Source: DASXRA01 sp036502575 (GTDB lineage Bacteria; Actinomycetota; Actinomycetes; Mycobacteriales; Jatrophihabitantaceae). From it: a stretch of DNA of 64,000 nucleotides. Both the position numbers and the translations under genes were made by a program. The stretch spans positions 6,291 to 70,290 of the forward strand of contig DASXYL010000002.1 of NCBI GenBank assembly GCA_036502575.1, given 5' to 3'. Of this stretch, positions 1-8,560 are shown piece by piece (positions within the stretch are counted from its first letter, which is position 1; every line of letters starts with the position of its first letter). The notes under the pieces are model-generated. The model made no database searches. It had not been told where the DNA came from and was given only the letters and a program-made list of their open reading frames with translations.

Positions 1-1731
1 ATGGCGCCGCAGGCGGCCGGCCCGGGCGTGAACGGCGTCTCCCTGGGCGTGCTGATCTTCTTCTTCGTCGTCGTCACGGCCGGCGGATTCATCGCGGCGC
101 GGTGGAAGCGCCCGGAGTCGATGAACAGCCTGGACGAGTGGGGCCTGGGCGGTCGCGGCTTCGGCACGATGACCACCTGGTTCCTGCTGGGCGGTGACCT
201 CTACACGGCGTACACGTTCGTCGCGGTGCCGGCGGCGATGTATGCGACCGGTGCGGTGGCCGGCTGGTTCGCCGTGCCGTACACGATCCTCGTCTACCCG
301 CTGATCTTCGTGTTCATGCCGCGGATGTGGTCGGTGGCCCACGCCAAGGGCTACGTGACCCCGGCCGACTTCGTGAAGGGCCGCTACGGCAGCCGCGGCC
401 TGTCGCTCGCGGTGGCGCTGACCGGCATCCTCGCGACGATGCCCTACATCGCGCTGCAGCTGGTGGGCATCCAGGCCGTGATCGACACGATCGGCCTGGG
501 CGGCTCGGGCAACTGGTTCGTCAAGGACCTGCCCCTGATCATCGCCTTCGCTGTGCTCGCCGCGTACACGTACTCGTCCGGCCTGCGCGCGCCGGCATTG
601 ATCGCGTTCGTCAAGGACACCTTGGTCTACATCGTGATCGTCACCGCGATCATCTACGTCGGCTGGAAGATCGGGTTCGGGCCGACGTTCCACGCCGCCG
701 AGACGAAGATGAACACGAAGACCAAGGCCGGCAGGTTGACCGGCAGCTTCATCCCGGCCAACGCCAACCAGTACTGGGCCTACGCCACGCTCGCGTTCGG
801 GTCGGCGATGGCGCTGTTCATGTACCCGCACGCGATGACGGCGACCCTGTCGAGCAAGAGCCGCAACGTGATCCGCCGAAATGCAGCCATCCTGCCGACC
901 TACTCGCTGATGCTCGCCCTGCTCGCGTTGCTGGGCTTCGCGGCGATCGCCAAGAAGACCTCGATATTCGGGGCGGACGGTTACGCCAACACGCAGCTGG
1001 CGGTGCCGCACTTCTTCGCGCAGGTGTTCCCGTCGTGGTTCGCCGGCGTCGCGTTCGCGGCGATCGCCATCGGCGCGCTGGTGCCGGCGGCGATCATGTC
1101 GATCGCGGCGGCGAACCTGTTCACCCGCAACATCTACCGCGACTTCTTCCGGCCGAACGCCACGCCGCACGAGGAGGCGCGCGTCTCGAAGATCGCCTCG
1201 CTGGTCGTCAAGTTCGGCGCACTCATCTTCGTGCTGAGCATGGACAAGCAGAACGCGATCAACTTCCAGCTGCTGGGCGGTGTGTGGATCCTGCAGACGT
1301 TCCTGGCGATCGTCGCCGGGCTGTACACGCGCTGGTTCCATCGGTGGGCGCTGCTAGCCGGCTGGGCGGTGGCCATGGTGTGGGGCACGGTGACCGCCTA
1401 CAACCAGAAGGTGCCGAACACCAAGATCAAGCTGGTCGACGGCAAGCCGGTCACCGAGCTGCATGGCACCCGGCACTTCGGTGCGTCGGTGGCGAACTTC
1501 CCGTTCACGCACGTGACGCTCTACATCGCCATCTCGGCGCTGTTCCTCAACATCGTGATCGCCGTGCTGCTCACCGTCGTGCTGCGCGCGATCAAGGCGC
1601 CGGCCGGTACGGACGAGACCGAGCCCGACGATTACTACTCCGACAGCGTGTCGCCCGACGTGGTGCGAGCCGAGCAGGCATCGGCCGAAGCCGCGGCAAT
1701 CAACCCGACCCCGCCCCGACACGCCACCTAG
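1..1731 (+). CDS. Sodium:solute symporter (SSS family), monocarboxylate/solute permease-like
   Basis: A 576-aa polytopic membrane protein with about 13 hydrophobic segments. Its layout is that of SSS-family sodium-coupled symporters, closest in feel to the MctP-type monocarboxylate permeases. The first helix (VLIFFFVVVTAGGFIAARW) is followed by a loop rich in glycine and tryptophan (LDEWGLGGRGFG) that is typical of the family. A hydrophilic loop near residues 465-495 and an acidic cytoplasmic tail of about 40 residues close the protein. The first codon is the first base of the window, so an earlier start cannot be excluded. The substrate cannot be read from sequence; the adjacent LacI regulator and glycosidase remnant make a sugar or organic acid plausible. 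Confidence 0.85.
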   Translation: MAPQAAGPGVNGVSLGVLIFFFVVVTAGGFIAARWKRPESMNSLDEWGLGGRGFGTMTTWFLLGGDLYTAYTFVAVPAAMYATGAVAGWFAVPYTILVYPLIFVFMPRMWSVAHAKGYVTPADFVKGRYGSRGLSLAVALTGILATMPYIALQLVGIQAVIDTIGLGGSGNWFVKDLPLIIAFAVLAAYTYSSGLRAPALIAFVKDTLVYIVIVTAIIYVGWKIGFGPTFHAAETKMNTKTKAGRLTGSFIPANANQYWAYATLAFGSAMALFMYPHAMTATLSSKSRNVIRRNAAILPTYSLMLALLALLGFAAIAKKTSIFGADGYANTQLAVPHFFAQVFPSWFAGVAFAAIAIGALVPAAIMSIAAANLFTRNIYRDFFRPNATPHEEARVSKIASLVVKFGALIFVLSMDKQNAINFQLLGGVWILQTFLAIVAGLYTRWFHRWALLAGWAVAMVWGTVTAYNQKVPNTKIKLVDGKPVTELHGTRHFGASVANFPFTHVTLYIAISALFLNIVIAVLLTVVLRAIKAPAGTDETEPDDYYSDSVSPDVVRAEQASAEAAAINPTPPRHAT

Positions 1732-1744
1732 CCGGCCCACCCTG

Positions 1745-1796
1745 CCGATTCTGGTTCGCTTGCTCCAAATAGCGGGGCCAAGCGAACCACTATCGG
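1745..1796. terminator. Palindromic repeat, family 2, copy 1 (likely bidirectional terminator)
   Basis: A long imperfect palindrome lies between two convergent genes. The main arms TGGTTCGCTTG (1752-1762) and CAAGCGAACCA (1779-1789) are perfectly complementary. They are extended inward by GCTCC/GGGGC and outward by CCGAT (1745-1749) with ATCGG (1792-1796). A second copy in reverse orientation lies at 16289-16339. No T-tract follows, so termination is inferred from position and hairpin strength. Confidence 0.7.
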
Positions 1797-1808
1797 CTGC
1801 GGTTCGAG

Positions 1809-2792
1809 TCAGCGCGCGAGCAGCGTCGTTGGCAGGACGTCGAGCCGCACGTCCGCGTCGGGATGATCGAGACGGTCGAACAGCAGCTCGGCGGCGCGCC
1901 GACCCAGGCCGACCGGGTCCTGGGCGACGACGGTGACCGGCGGCTGCAACACATCAGCCAGGGCGAAGTCGTCGAAGCCGACCAGGTCAACGGTGGCTCG
2001 CCGGGCGTGCAGCGCGCGCCAAGCCCCCATGGTGATCAGGTTGTTCTGCGCGAACACCGCCGTCGGCGGATCGGCCCGCGCCAGCAGGGCCTGCACGGCC
2101 TGCTCGGCCTCGGCGGTATCGCGCGGCCCGAGCGTGATCAGCGACTCGTCGACGACGACGTGCACGTCGGCGTGCGCGGCTCGAAAGCCGGCCAGGCGCT
2201 GGGCGCTGGTGTACACGGCCGGGTCGTTGCCCACGAACGCGATGCGCCGGTGGCCCAGCCGCAGCAGGTGCTCGGCCCCCTCGCGCGCCCCGGCCTCGTT
2301 GTCGGTCAACACGCAGTCGGCGGCGAGTCCACGGGGCGGTCGGTCGACGAACACCATGGCGAGTCCGGCCGCCAGCTCGAAGCTGAGGTAGCCCTGATCC
2401 GACGCGCACGGAACGACGATCAGCCCGGCCACCTGCCGAGCGGCGAGGCCGAGCGTGATGTCGCGTTCGAGCGCCGGATCCTCGTCCGACGAGCTGACCA
2501 GGACGAAGTGACCACGCTCGCGGGCCACCTGCTCGACGCCGCTCGTCAGCCGCGAGTAGAACGGGTCGGCCACGGCCCCGATCACCAGGCCGATGCTCGC
2601 CTGGCTCTGCCCGCGGGCGAGCGTGGCCGCCGCGTGGTTGCTGCGAAAGCCCAGCTCCCGTATGGCGTCCATCACCATCATGGCCGTGTGCGACGCGACC
2701 CGGGGTTCGCCGTTGACCACCCGTGAGACGGTCTTCAGGCTGACCCCGGCTCGCGCCGCCACGTCGGCCATGGTCGGCCGGGCACGATGCAT
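1809..2792 (-). CDS. LacI-family transcriptional regulator
   Basis: A 327-aa repressor with the classic N-terminal LacI helix-turn-helix and hinge (TMADVAARAGVSLKTVSRVVNGE, about residues 7-29). It continues with a periplasmic-binding-protein-like effector domain to the C-terminus (IGLVIGAVADPFYSRL, VVVPCASDQGYLSFE, DLVGFDDFALADVL). Length is normal for the family. It is convergent with the SSS symporter and lies 15 bp downstream of a glycosidase remnant on the same strand, so it probably once controlled a glycoside-utilisation locus. The ATG at 2792 lacks a clear Shine-Dalgarno sequence; an internal ATG seven codons later is the alternative start. Confidence 0.92.
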   Translation of the reverse strand: MHRARPTMADVAARAGVSLKTVSRVVNGEPRVASHTAMMVMDAIRELGFRSNHAAATLARGQSQASIGLVIGAVADPFYSRLTSGVEQVARERGHFVLVSSSDEDPALERDITLGLAARQVAGLIVVPCASDQGYLSFELAAGLAMVFVDRPPRGLAADCVLTDNEAGAREGAEHLLRLGHRRIAFVGNDPAVYTSAQRLAGFRAAHADVHVVVDESLITLGPRDTAEAEQAVQALLARADPPTAVFAQNNLITMGAWRALHARRATVDLVGFDDFALADVLQPPVTVVAQDPVGLGRRAAELLFDRLDHPDADVRLDVLPTTLLAR

Positions 2793-2807
2793 CGGCGCAG
2801 TATTGCC

Positions 2808-3500
2808 CTATCCGATGCTGAACGCGAACACGTGCAGCTGACCCTGGTCGACACTTGCCGGAAGCGTGATGCTCTGCGCCGCCTTGCCCGGTGTCAATGC
2901 CGCGCTGGCCCCGAACACGTAGGTCGTGATGTTGTCGCGGCCCCCGCTCGTGGTGTCACGGTATGCGGTGGTGGCGGCGATCGTGTTGCCGAAGAACGGC
3001 GTCGACGATGCTCCGCCACCGAGCGTCCAGTCCGAGAGCGCGAGGTTCACTTCCTGCGTCGTGCCGTCGGTGTAGGTCACCCTGAACGTGCCCTGCGAAC
3101 CCGGGTAGGCGTTCGTCGCACTGCCGAGAATGCCGATGCTGGCACCGCCCGAATTGGCCGGCAGCGGGATCGTCTGGCCGCCCGCCTCGATGTTGTTCAG
3201 CTCGCCGGGCTGCGCGTCCGGCCACGTGTACTGCAGGCTATCGACCGTGACCGACGCTGCGGGCGTGAGGCCAGCCGCCGCCAGCCGCTGGGCGGAGTAC
3301 GACCAACCGTCGCCGTCGAAGTCCCCTTCGTTAGCCGCGCCGTCGTTCGAGACGCCGGCATTGTTGTAGTACGGCCAGAGATCGCCGGGCCTGGCCACGT
3401 CGATCTCGACCACCACCTGCGGCAGGTTCACCCCGGTCTGCGACACGAAGCTGAACTTGACCAGGTAGCGGCCCTCCGCGGTCGGCGCGGTCGACGACAC
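2808..3500 (-). pseudogene. C-terminal remnant of a secreted glycoside hydrolase
   Basis: About 230 residues resemble the beta-sandwich tail found at the C-terminus of large actinobacterial secreted glycosidases. The pattern runs GDFDGDGWSYSAQRLAAAG, then TVDSLQYTWPDAQPGELNN, then TFRVTYTDGTTQ with a closing LALSDWTLGG. No catalytic domain, signal peptide or convincing start is present. The frame stays open upstream of the first possible GTG (3500) without an ATG or GTG, until it runs into the anti-sigma gene region. This fits a deletion that removed most of a long gene and left its 3' end. A short free-standing carbohydrate-binding protein is possible but less likely. Confidence 0.6.
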
Positions 3501-3576
3501 CAGCTGCGTTCGGATGGCCGACGGACGCGAGCGCCAGCGAGTGGTTCTTGAGGGGATCCGACTCGGCAGGACTAAC

Positions 3577-3867
3577 TCAGTCGGGCAGGTACTCGCTGTG
3601 CGCGGCCTCGACCGTGACCTCGGTCAGTCGCACCCGGATACGTGTGCGCAGGCTCTGCGGAGCGATGTCGCCGCCGCAGCAGCGCGCGACGAGTGACTGG
3701 ATGTCCTGCTCGAGGCCGAACTGGCGAAGGCAGGGCGCGCACCCGTCCAGGTGCTGGCGAATCCGGTTGCGCACCTGAGGGTCGGACTCGTCGTCGAGGT
3801 AGGTGAACACGTCCTTGAGGACGTCGTCGCAGTCGATGCCACCGGGGCCGAAGCCGAGCCCGCTCAT
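3577..3867 (-). CDS. rsrA: Mycothiol-system zinc anti-sigma factor RsrA
   Basis: A 96-aa ZAS-family anti-sigma factor that holds SigR inactive until disulfide stress oxidises its cysteines. Cys13, His39, Cys43 and Cys46 form the zinc ligand set (HLDGCAPC), and a vicinal Cys63-Cys64 pair follows. This matches the spacing of Streptomyces RsrA (C11, H37, C41, C44, C61, C62) with a constant offset of two residues. Its start overlaps the end of sigR by 4 bp, the usual translational coupling of a sigma/anti-sigma pair. Confidence 0.93.
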   Translation of the reverse strand: MSGLGFGPGGIDCDDVLKDVFTYLDDESDPQVRNRIRQHLDGCAPCLRQFGLEQDIQSLVARCCGGDIAPQSLRTRIRVRLTEVTVEAAHSEYLPD

Positions 3868-4628
3868 GCCGGCTCACCGCCGACGACAGCCTCGGACGGG
3901 ATCAACCCACGCTCGCGGGCATAGTCGCCGAGCAGCCGCTGCAGCTGGCGCCGGCCACGGTGCAGACGGGACATCACCGTCCCGATCGGCGTACCCATGA
4001 TCTCAGCGATCTCCTTGTACGCGAATCCTTCGACGTCGGCCAGGTACACGGCCAACCGGAAGTCTTCCGGAAGCTCCTGCAACGCCGACTTCACGTCCGA
4101 GTCGGGCAGGTGATCGAGCGCCTCCATCTCGGCGGAGCGCAACCCGCTCGACGTGTGCGACTCGGCCCGGGCGAGCTGCCAGTCCTCGACGGCGTCGGTA
4201 TTGGCTTCCAGCGGCTGACGCTGACGCTTGCGATAGGTGTTGATGAACGTGTTGGTCAGGATGCGGTAGAGCCAGGCCTTGAGGTTCGTGCCCTCGGTGA
4301 ACTGGTGGAAGGCCGCGAAGGCCTTGACGAAGGTCTCCTGCACGAGGTCCTCGGCGTCGGCGGGATTGCGCGTCATGCGCATCGCCGCCGCATACAGCTG
4401 GTCGACGAACGGCAGCGCGTCACGCTCGAAGCGTGCCCGGCGTTCCTCGACCGTCTCCTCGTGCACCGCTGTCTCCTCGTCGGACGGGCCAGTGTCGGCC
4501 CGCTCTACGGAGGATACGGCTCTGCGGTCCGGACGCCGCGTTGGGATTGCCACAGTCGCCTCGACCTGGGGTGGCGTCCACTCCGGCCATCGCCGAATAG
4601 AGGCGGCTGTCATGCTGGCGTCGACCAC
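3864..4628 (-). CDS. sigR: ECF RNA polymerase sigma factor SigR/SigH (thiol-oxidative stress)
   Basis: A 254-aa group IV sigma factor. Region 2 is clear (YAAAMRMTRNPADAEDLVQETFVKAFAAFHQF), and region 4 carries the -35 recognition helix (YKEIAEIMGTPIGTVMSRLHRGRR). An N-terminal extension of about 65 residues precedes region 2; similar extensions occur in unstable long forms of Streptomyces SigR. The GTG at 4628 is chosen because GGAAGGA lies 8 nt upstream. It is coupled to rsrA and preceded by a candidate SigR-dependent promoter at 4657-4684, which implies positive autoregulation. Confidence 0.92.
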   Translation of the reverse strand: MVDASMTAASIRRWPEWTPPQVEATVAIPTRRPDRRAVSSVERADTGPSDEETAVHEETVEERRARFERDALPFVDQLYAAAMRMTRNPADAEDLVQETFVKAFAAFHQFTEGTNLKAWLYRILTNTFINTYRKRQRQPLEANTDAVEDWQLARAESHTSSGLRSAEMEALDHLPDSDVKSALQELPEDFRLAVYLADVEGFAYKEIAEIMGTPIGTVMSRLHRGRRQLQRLLGDYARERGLIPSEAVVGGEPA

Positions 4629-4656
4629 GATGATCGTCCTTCCGTCGTTCCTAGAG

Positions 4657-4684
4657 AACAGACAGCGACGGTGTTCGCATTCCC
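4657..4684 (-). promoter_or_regulatory. Candidate SigR-type autoregulatory promoter of sigR
   Basis: Reading the minus strand, GGGAAT (4684-4679) is followed by 19 nt and GTT (4659-4657). The SigR/SigH consensus is GGGAAY-N16-20-GTT. The inferred transcript would begin about 20 nt before the sigR GTG. Motif and position support it; no expression evidence is available. Confidence 0.55.
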
Positions 4685-4726
4685 GCCCGGCCCCGGTGGA
4701 TGATCAGGCCCGATAAGGTCCGCCCC

Positions 4727-5200
4727 GTGGCTACTGGGACTCCGGCGACGGCGCTGCTGAATCGGGAGAAGATCCCCCATACGTTGCATCCCTACCCACA
4801 CGACCCGCGGGCCGACGGATACGGCGAGGAGGCCGCCGCCGCCCTCGGCGTGGAGCCGCAACGGCTGTTCAAGACGCTGATCGCCTCGATCGACGGCCGG
4901 CTGGTCTGCGCCGTGGTACCCGTATCCGGGCGGCTCGATCTGAAGGCGCTGGCCGCGGCGGTCAGCGGCAAGCGAGCCGCGATGGCCGAGCCGGCGGCCG
5001 CTGCGCGCGCTACGGGCTATGTCGTCGGCGGAATCTCGCCGCTGGGCCAGAAGACCCGGCTGCCGATCGTCGTGGATGCGTCGGCGCAGGAACTCCCGAG
5101 CGTGTTCGTGTCGGCCGGCAAGCGCGGCCTGCAGGTCGAGCTGTCACCCGCCGATCTGATTCGGCTCACCTCCGCCACGTCGGCGCCGATCGCCACGTGA
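4727..5200 (+). CDS. ybaK: Cys-tRNA(Pro) deacylase, YbaK family
   Basis: A 157-aa YbaK/EbsC-fold protein that hydrolyses mischarged Cys-tRNA(Pro) in trans. The family signature runs ATALLNREKIPHTLHPYPHDP, then GVEPQRLFKTLIASIDGRLVCAVVPVSGRLDLKALAAAV and GGISPLGQKTRLPIVVDAS. GTG 4727 is preferred because it places the domain at the N-terminus and has AAGG upstream; an in-frame ATG at 4700 would add nine residues. It is divergent from sigR, and its TGA overlaps a possible GTG start of the next gene. A second, more divergent EbsC-like gene lies at 34383-34910. Confidence 0.88.
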   Translation: MATGTPATALLNREKIPHTLHPYPHDPRADGYGEEAAAALGVEPQRLFKTLIASIDGRLVCAVVPVSGRLDLKALAAAVSGKRAAMAEPAAAARATGYVVGGISPLGQKTRLPIVVDASAQELPSVFVSAGKRGLQVELSPADLIRLTSATSAPIAT

Positions 5201-5769
5201 GAGCATCCGATCCCATGATTACGCCGTTCTCGGTCGAGAGCACCGACATCGATGGCTTGCTGATCGTCCGGATGAAGCAGATCACCGATGATCGAGGCAC
5301 GATCCGCGAGCTGTTCCGGACGAGCGCCTTCGCCGAGGCCGGCGTAGAGGTCGGTCCGTGGCTGCAGGTCAACGCGACCGAGACGCAGCAGGGGGCGATC
5401 CGCGGGCTGCACGGCGAGGCCATGACCAAGCTCGTTGCCATCGTTCACGGCGAGGCGTTCGGTGCATACGCCGACGTACGGCCGAATTCGTCCAGTCGCG
5501 GCAAGGTCGTGACGGTGCCGCTGGTCAAGGGCACGCAGGTGCTCGTGCCGGCCGGGGTGTGCAACGGTTTCCAGTCCGTCAGCCCCGGCATCTCGCAGTA
5601 CCTGTACTGCTTCGACGCGGAGTGGGTGCCGGGCATGTCCGGTACCGCGGTCAACCCGCTCGACCCAGACCTCGGCATCGTGTGGCCGCTGCCGGTCGAC
5701 GCGAACGATCGCGCGCAGGTTTCGGCGAAGGACGCCGGCCTACCGATGCTGAGCGACGTGCTGGGTTAG
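5197..5769 (+). CDS. dTDP-4-dehydrorhamnose 3,5-epimerase-like cupin
   Basis: A 190-aa protein of the RmlC family. It keeps the early acid region (ITDDRGTIRELFRTSAF) and the RGLH motif (IRGLHGEAMTKLVAIVHGEAFGAYADVRP) that carries the catalytic histidine. The family's C-terminal LDPDLGIVWPLP block is also present. It differs from classical RmlC in having RGLHGE instead of RGLHYQ, and no other rhamnose genes are nearby, so the sugar-nucleotide substrate is uncertain. GTG 5197 overlaps the ybaK stop; ATG 5215 is an alternative start. The last 30 bp overlap the convergent hydrolase gene. Confidence 0.8.
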   Translation: MRASDPMITPFSVESTDIDGLLIVRMKQITDDRGTIRELFRTSAFAEAGVEVGPWLQVNATETQQGAIRGLHGEAMTKLVAIVHGEAFGAYADVRPNSSSRGKVVTVPLVKGTQVLVPAGVCNGFQSVSPGISQYLYCFDAEWVPGMSGTAVNPLDPDLGIVWPLPVDANDRAQVSAKDAGLPMLSDVLG

Positions 5770-6354
5770 GAATTCGGTTACGGCCGCGGCCACGGCGCGC
5801 GAGTCCTTCTTCAGCGAGTGCGTGTCGCCGGGAATGACGACCAGTTGGCGCCGCGGATCCTCCGGGGGCATGCCGAAGGCGTCCCGGTCGCCCTGGATGA
5901 CGAGGACGGGCACGGTCGGGAGGTTCAGCTCGTCGATGCGGCTGCGCTCCGGCTTGCCCGGCGGGTGCACCGGGAACGCGAGCGCGATGACGGCGACGGC
6001 ATTCGTCGCGGCGGCCGTGCGGCAGGCGACGCGCGCGCCGCTCGACCGTCCACAGTGGACAGCGGGCAGTCCGCCGAGCTGATCCGTCAAAGTGCCGGTG
6101 ACGGCGAGCCACGCCTCGTCCAGGCGCGGCGCCGGTGCGGGTGCGCGTCGCCCGGCGACCCGATAGGGCTGGGTGATCCGCGCGACCACGTACCCCGCGC
6201 CGACCGATGCGTCGCGCAGGGCCCGCAGATCGGGGGTGTCCACGCCACCGCCCGCGCCGTGCCCAGCGAAGACCACGCCGACGGGGGCGCCCGCCGGCTG
6301 GTCGATATCGGCCCAGGCCGTCCCGGACGGGGTCTCGATCTCGACACGTGTCAT
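5740..6354 (-). CDS. Alpha/beta hydrolase (KANL3/Tex30-like, dienelactone hydrolase fold)
   Basis: A 204-aa alpha/beta-hydrolase. The oxyanion region FAGHGAGGGVDTPDL is followed by the nucleophile elbow CGRSSGARVACRTA (GxSxG). The acid is in VIQGDRDAFG and the histidine in GDTHSLKKDSRAV, so the catalytic triad looks complete. Size and the late acid/His spacing match the short KANL3/Tex30-type hydrolases. The substrate is unknown. It is convergent with the RmlC-like gene and overlaps it by 30 bp. Confidence 0.85.
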   Translation of the reverse strand: MTRVEIETPSGTAWADIDQPAGAPVGVVFAGHGAGGGVDTPDLRALRDASVGAGYVVARITQPYRVAGRRAPAPAPRLDEAWLAVTGTLTDQLGGLPAVHCGRSSGARVACRTAAATNAVAVIALAFPVHPPGKPERSRIDELNLPTVPVLVIQGDRDAFGMPPEDPRRQLVVIPGDTHSLKKDSRAVAAAVTEFLTQHVAQHR

Positions 6355-6432
6355 GACCCGGCAGCCTACGAGCCTCGTATCGCCGCAGGTCGAGACACGA
6401 GACCGAACCCGGTGCGGCTAGCCTCGCTGACC

Positions 6433-6978
6433 GTGCCCGATCTTCACGATCTCGCCCGCGATGTGAACCGCCGGTGCCGGCTGCGCGGGCAGTTCACGTT
6501 GCGGTCGGGGCTCACCTCGACGGAGTACTTCGACAAGTACCTGTTCGAGTCCGATCCCGTCCTGCTGCGCGACGTTGTCGAGGCGATGGAGGCGCTCGTT
6601 CCCGACGACGTCGATCTGCTCGGCGGCCTCGAACTCGGCGGCGTGCCACTGGCCACGCTGCTCGGTCAGCTCACCGGCCTACCCGTGCTGTTCGTCCGCA
6701 AGGAAGCCAAGGCCTACGGCACCCAACGGCTCGCCGAAGGGGGCGACTGCGACGGCCGCAGAGTGCTCCTCGTCGAGGACGTGATCACGACCGGCGGCGC
6801 GGTCCTCGATGCTGCTCGCGCCCTGCGGTCGATGAACGCGACCGTCGACACCGTGCTCTGCGCGATCGACCGACGTGAGCGCGACGCCGGCCCGCTCGGG
6901 CCCGAGCGCATCGAGGTCCGTTCGGTGCTCACGCGCGCCCTGCTCGACGCCGCCGACGCCGGGCGAGGTGGAGGGTGA
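6433..6978 (+). CDS. pyrE: Orotate phosphoribosyltransferase
   Basis: A 181-aa type I phosphoribosyltransferase of de novo pyrimidine synthesis that converts orotate and PRPP to OMP. The PRPP-binding loop VLLVEDVITTGGA lies near residue 111. The N-terminal RGQFTLRSGLTSTEYFDKYLF and the central FVRKEAKAYGTQRLAEGG segment are typical of PyrE. GTG 6433 gives the standard PyrE length. The 3' end overlaps the convergent methyltransferase by 50 bp. Confidence 0.93.
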   Translation: MPDLHDLARDVNRRCRLRGQFTLRSGLTSTEYFDKYLFESDPVLLRDVVEAMEALVPDDVDLLGGLELGGVPLATLLGQLTGLPVLFVRKEAKAYGTQRLAEGGDCDGRRVLLVEDVITTGGAVLDAARALRSMNATVDTVLCAIDRRERDAGPLGPERIEVRSVLTRALLDAADAGRGGG

Positions 6979-7708
6979 GGTCTGCTACCAGGGTCACTCG
7001 CTCGGGGAGCACCTTGCGGATCCGGTCGAACACGTGCGCTCGAACCGGTTCGGGCAGCTCGAGGTAGGCCGAGATCGTTGAGAGGTGGCCGATGTAGTCG
7101 TCGGCCGAAAGGGCCGCGCGACGTTCGATGGTCAACTGGCGCACATCTGTGAGGCGGTCGGACTGAAGCAGCTCGGTGCCGGGCCACTGCATCGGGCTGT
7201 CCGCTGGTGTCCCGTCGGGCGAGGGAACACCGTCGTCCGCGAGGAATTGCGCTCTGGCGGCGCCGACGGCGCGCTCGACGTCTGAGTCGGCGAGGTGCAG
7301 CTGCCCGCCGAAGGACGCGAAGATCCCGTCGCGCCTGAGCATCGCGGCCACGCGCGCCCAACGACGATCCGGCTGAGTCCAGTGAAGCGAAGCCGCCGCG
7401 AAGACCAGGTCGTACACCGGGGTGAGCGGGAGATCCTCGAATGCGGCCTGCACAACACCAGCTGCTTCGGGCACCTGCTTGCGCAGTTCCTGAAGCATTG
7501 CCGGGTCTGGATCGGTGGCGGTCACGGCGATTCCACGACTCGCGAACTGGCGGGTCGCTTTGCCGGTTCCCGCGCCGATCTCCAGGGCCGTGCGTAGGGG
7601 CCGACCGGCGTAAGCGAGCACCTCATCAACGAGTTCGTCGGGGTAACCAGGTCGGAATCGCTCGTAGGCCGGTGCCGCTGACCCGAAGCTCAGTGCGCGC
7701 GCGCTCAC
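6929..7708 (-). CDS. Class I SAM-dependent methyltransferase
   Basis: A 259-aa Rossmann-fold methyltransferase. Motif I is ALEIGAGTGKATRQFASRG, motif II VTATDPDPAMLQEL, and the acidic/aromatic AASLHWTQPDRRW loop is typical of the UbiE/trans-aconitate-like group. The C-terminus ends in a run of arginines (LARRRRRRAGRA). The substrate cannot be inferred. It is convergent with pyrE (50-bp overlap) and divergent from the peptidase gene that follows. Confidence 0.85.
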   Translation of the reverse strand: MSARALSFGSAAPAYERFRPGYPDELVDEVLAYAGRPLRTALEIGAGTGKATRQFASRGIAVTATDPDPAMLQELRKQVPEAAGVVQAAFEDLPLTPVYDLVFAAASLHWTQPDRRWARVAAMLRRDGIFASFGGQLHLADSDVERAVGAARAQFLADDGVPSPDGTPADSPMQWPGTELLQSDRLTDVRQLTIERRAALSADDYIGHLSTISAYLELPEPVRAHVFDRIRKVLPERVTLVADLTLHLARRRRRRAGRA

Positions 7709-7813
7709 GCATCAATGCTGACATCGCACCTCGTTCGGTTCACCCCATTTCCCGAGGCATCCCCGTTGAACCACATCGCTGCGCCGGTCGGGCCACCGAG
7801 GCAGACTGGTGGC

Positions 7814-8560
7814 ATGTGTGGCCGATACGTCAATGTCGCCTCGACCGGGGACCTGACCGAGGAGTTCGACGTCGAAGAGGTGGTCGGCGACGACCCCGGG
7901 CCGTCGTGGAACGTCGCGCCGACCGACCCGGTCCGGGTGGTCGTCGAGCGCCCGCCCCGGGAACCCGAGCAGCCGGCAGCGGTGGTGCGCCAGATCCGGA
8001 CGGCCAGGTGGGGCCTGGTGCCCAACTGGTCCAAGGACGCCAAGGGCGGCGCCCGGATGATCAACGCCCGGATCGAGACGGTGACCAGCAAGCCGGCGTT
8101 CAAGACGGCGGCCGCCCGGCGCCGGTGCCTCGTGCCCGCGCTCGGCTACTACGAGTGGCAGAAGACCGACGACGGCAAGGTGCCGTACTTCCTGCACGAG
8201 CCCGACGGCCACCTGCTCGCGATGGCCGGGCTCTACGAACTGTGGCGCGACCCGACCAAGGAGAAGGACGACCCCGACCGGTGGCTGTGGACCTGCACGA
8301 TCATCACCCAGCAGGCCACCGACCTGCTCGGGCGCATTCACGACCGCAACCCGGTCGTCGTGCCGCCCGAGCTTCGCGCCCAATGGCTGGACTGCTCGAG
8401 CGATGACGCCGCCACCGCCGAACGCATCCTCGAGCAGATCCCGGAGGCCCGCCTGGACCCCTACGTCGTGTCGCCCGCTGTCGGCAACGTCCGCAACAAC
8501 AGGCCCGAACTCATCGAGCCCGCACCCGCCGCCGCGGAACAACCACCCTTGCAGCTCTAG
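7814..8560 (+). CDS. SOS-response-associated peptidase / abasic-site protector (YedK/HMCES family)
   Basis: A 248-aa protein of the SRAP family, which crosslinks to abasic sites in single-stranded DNA through Cys2. The mature N-terminus MCGRYVN gives that cysteine once Met is removed. Family blocks follow: SWNVAPTDPVRVV, RTARWGLVPNWSKDAKGGARMINARIET, RRRCLVPALGYYEWQK (catalytic Glu) and IHDRNPVVVPPE (catalytic His). ATG 7814 is the only start that puts Cys at position 2. Its stop shares a single CTAG (8557-8560) with the convergent fucosidase gene. Confidence 0.94.
   Translation: MCGRYVNVASTGDLTEEFDVEEVVGDDPGPSWNVAPTDPVRVVVERPPREPEQPAAVVRQIRTARWGLVPNWSKDAKGGARMINARIETVTSKPAFKTAAARRRCLVPALGYYEWQKTDDGKVPYFLHEPDGHLLAMAGLYELWRDPTKEKDDPDRWLWTCTIITQQATDLLGRIHDRNPVVVPPELRAQWLDCSSDDAATAERILEQIPEARLDPYVVSPAVGNVRNNRPELIEPAPAAAEQPPLQL

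Noticed and set aside
7441..8406. Long open frames overlapping the peptidase and methyltransferase genes
   Set aside because: Arginine- and proline-rich translations typical of shadow frames in GC-rich DNA; the real genes lie in other frames.
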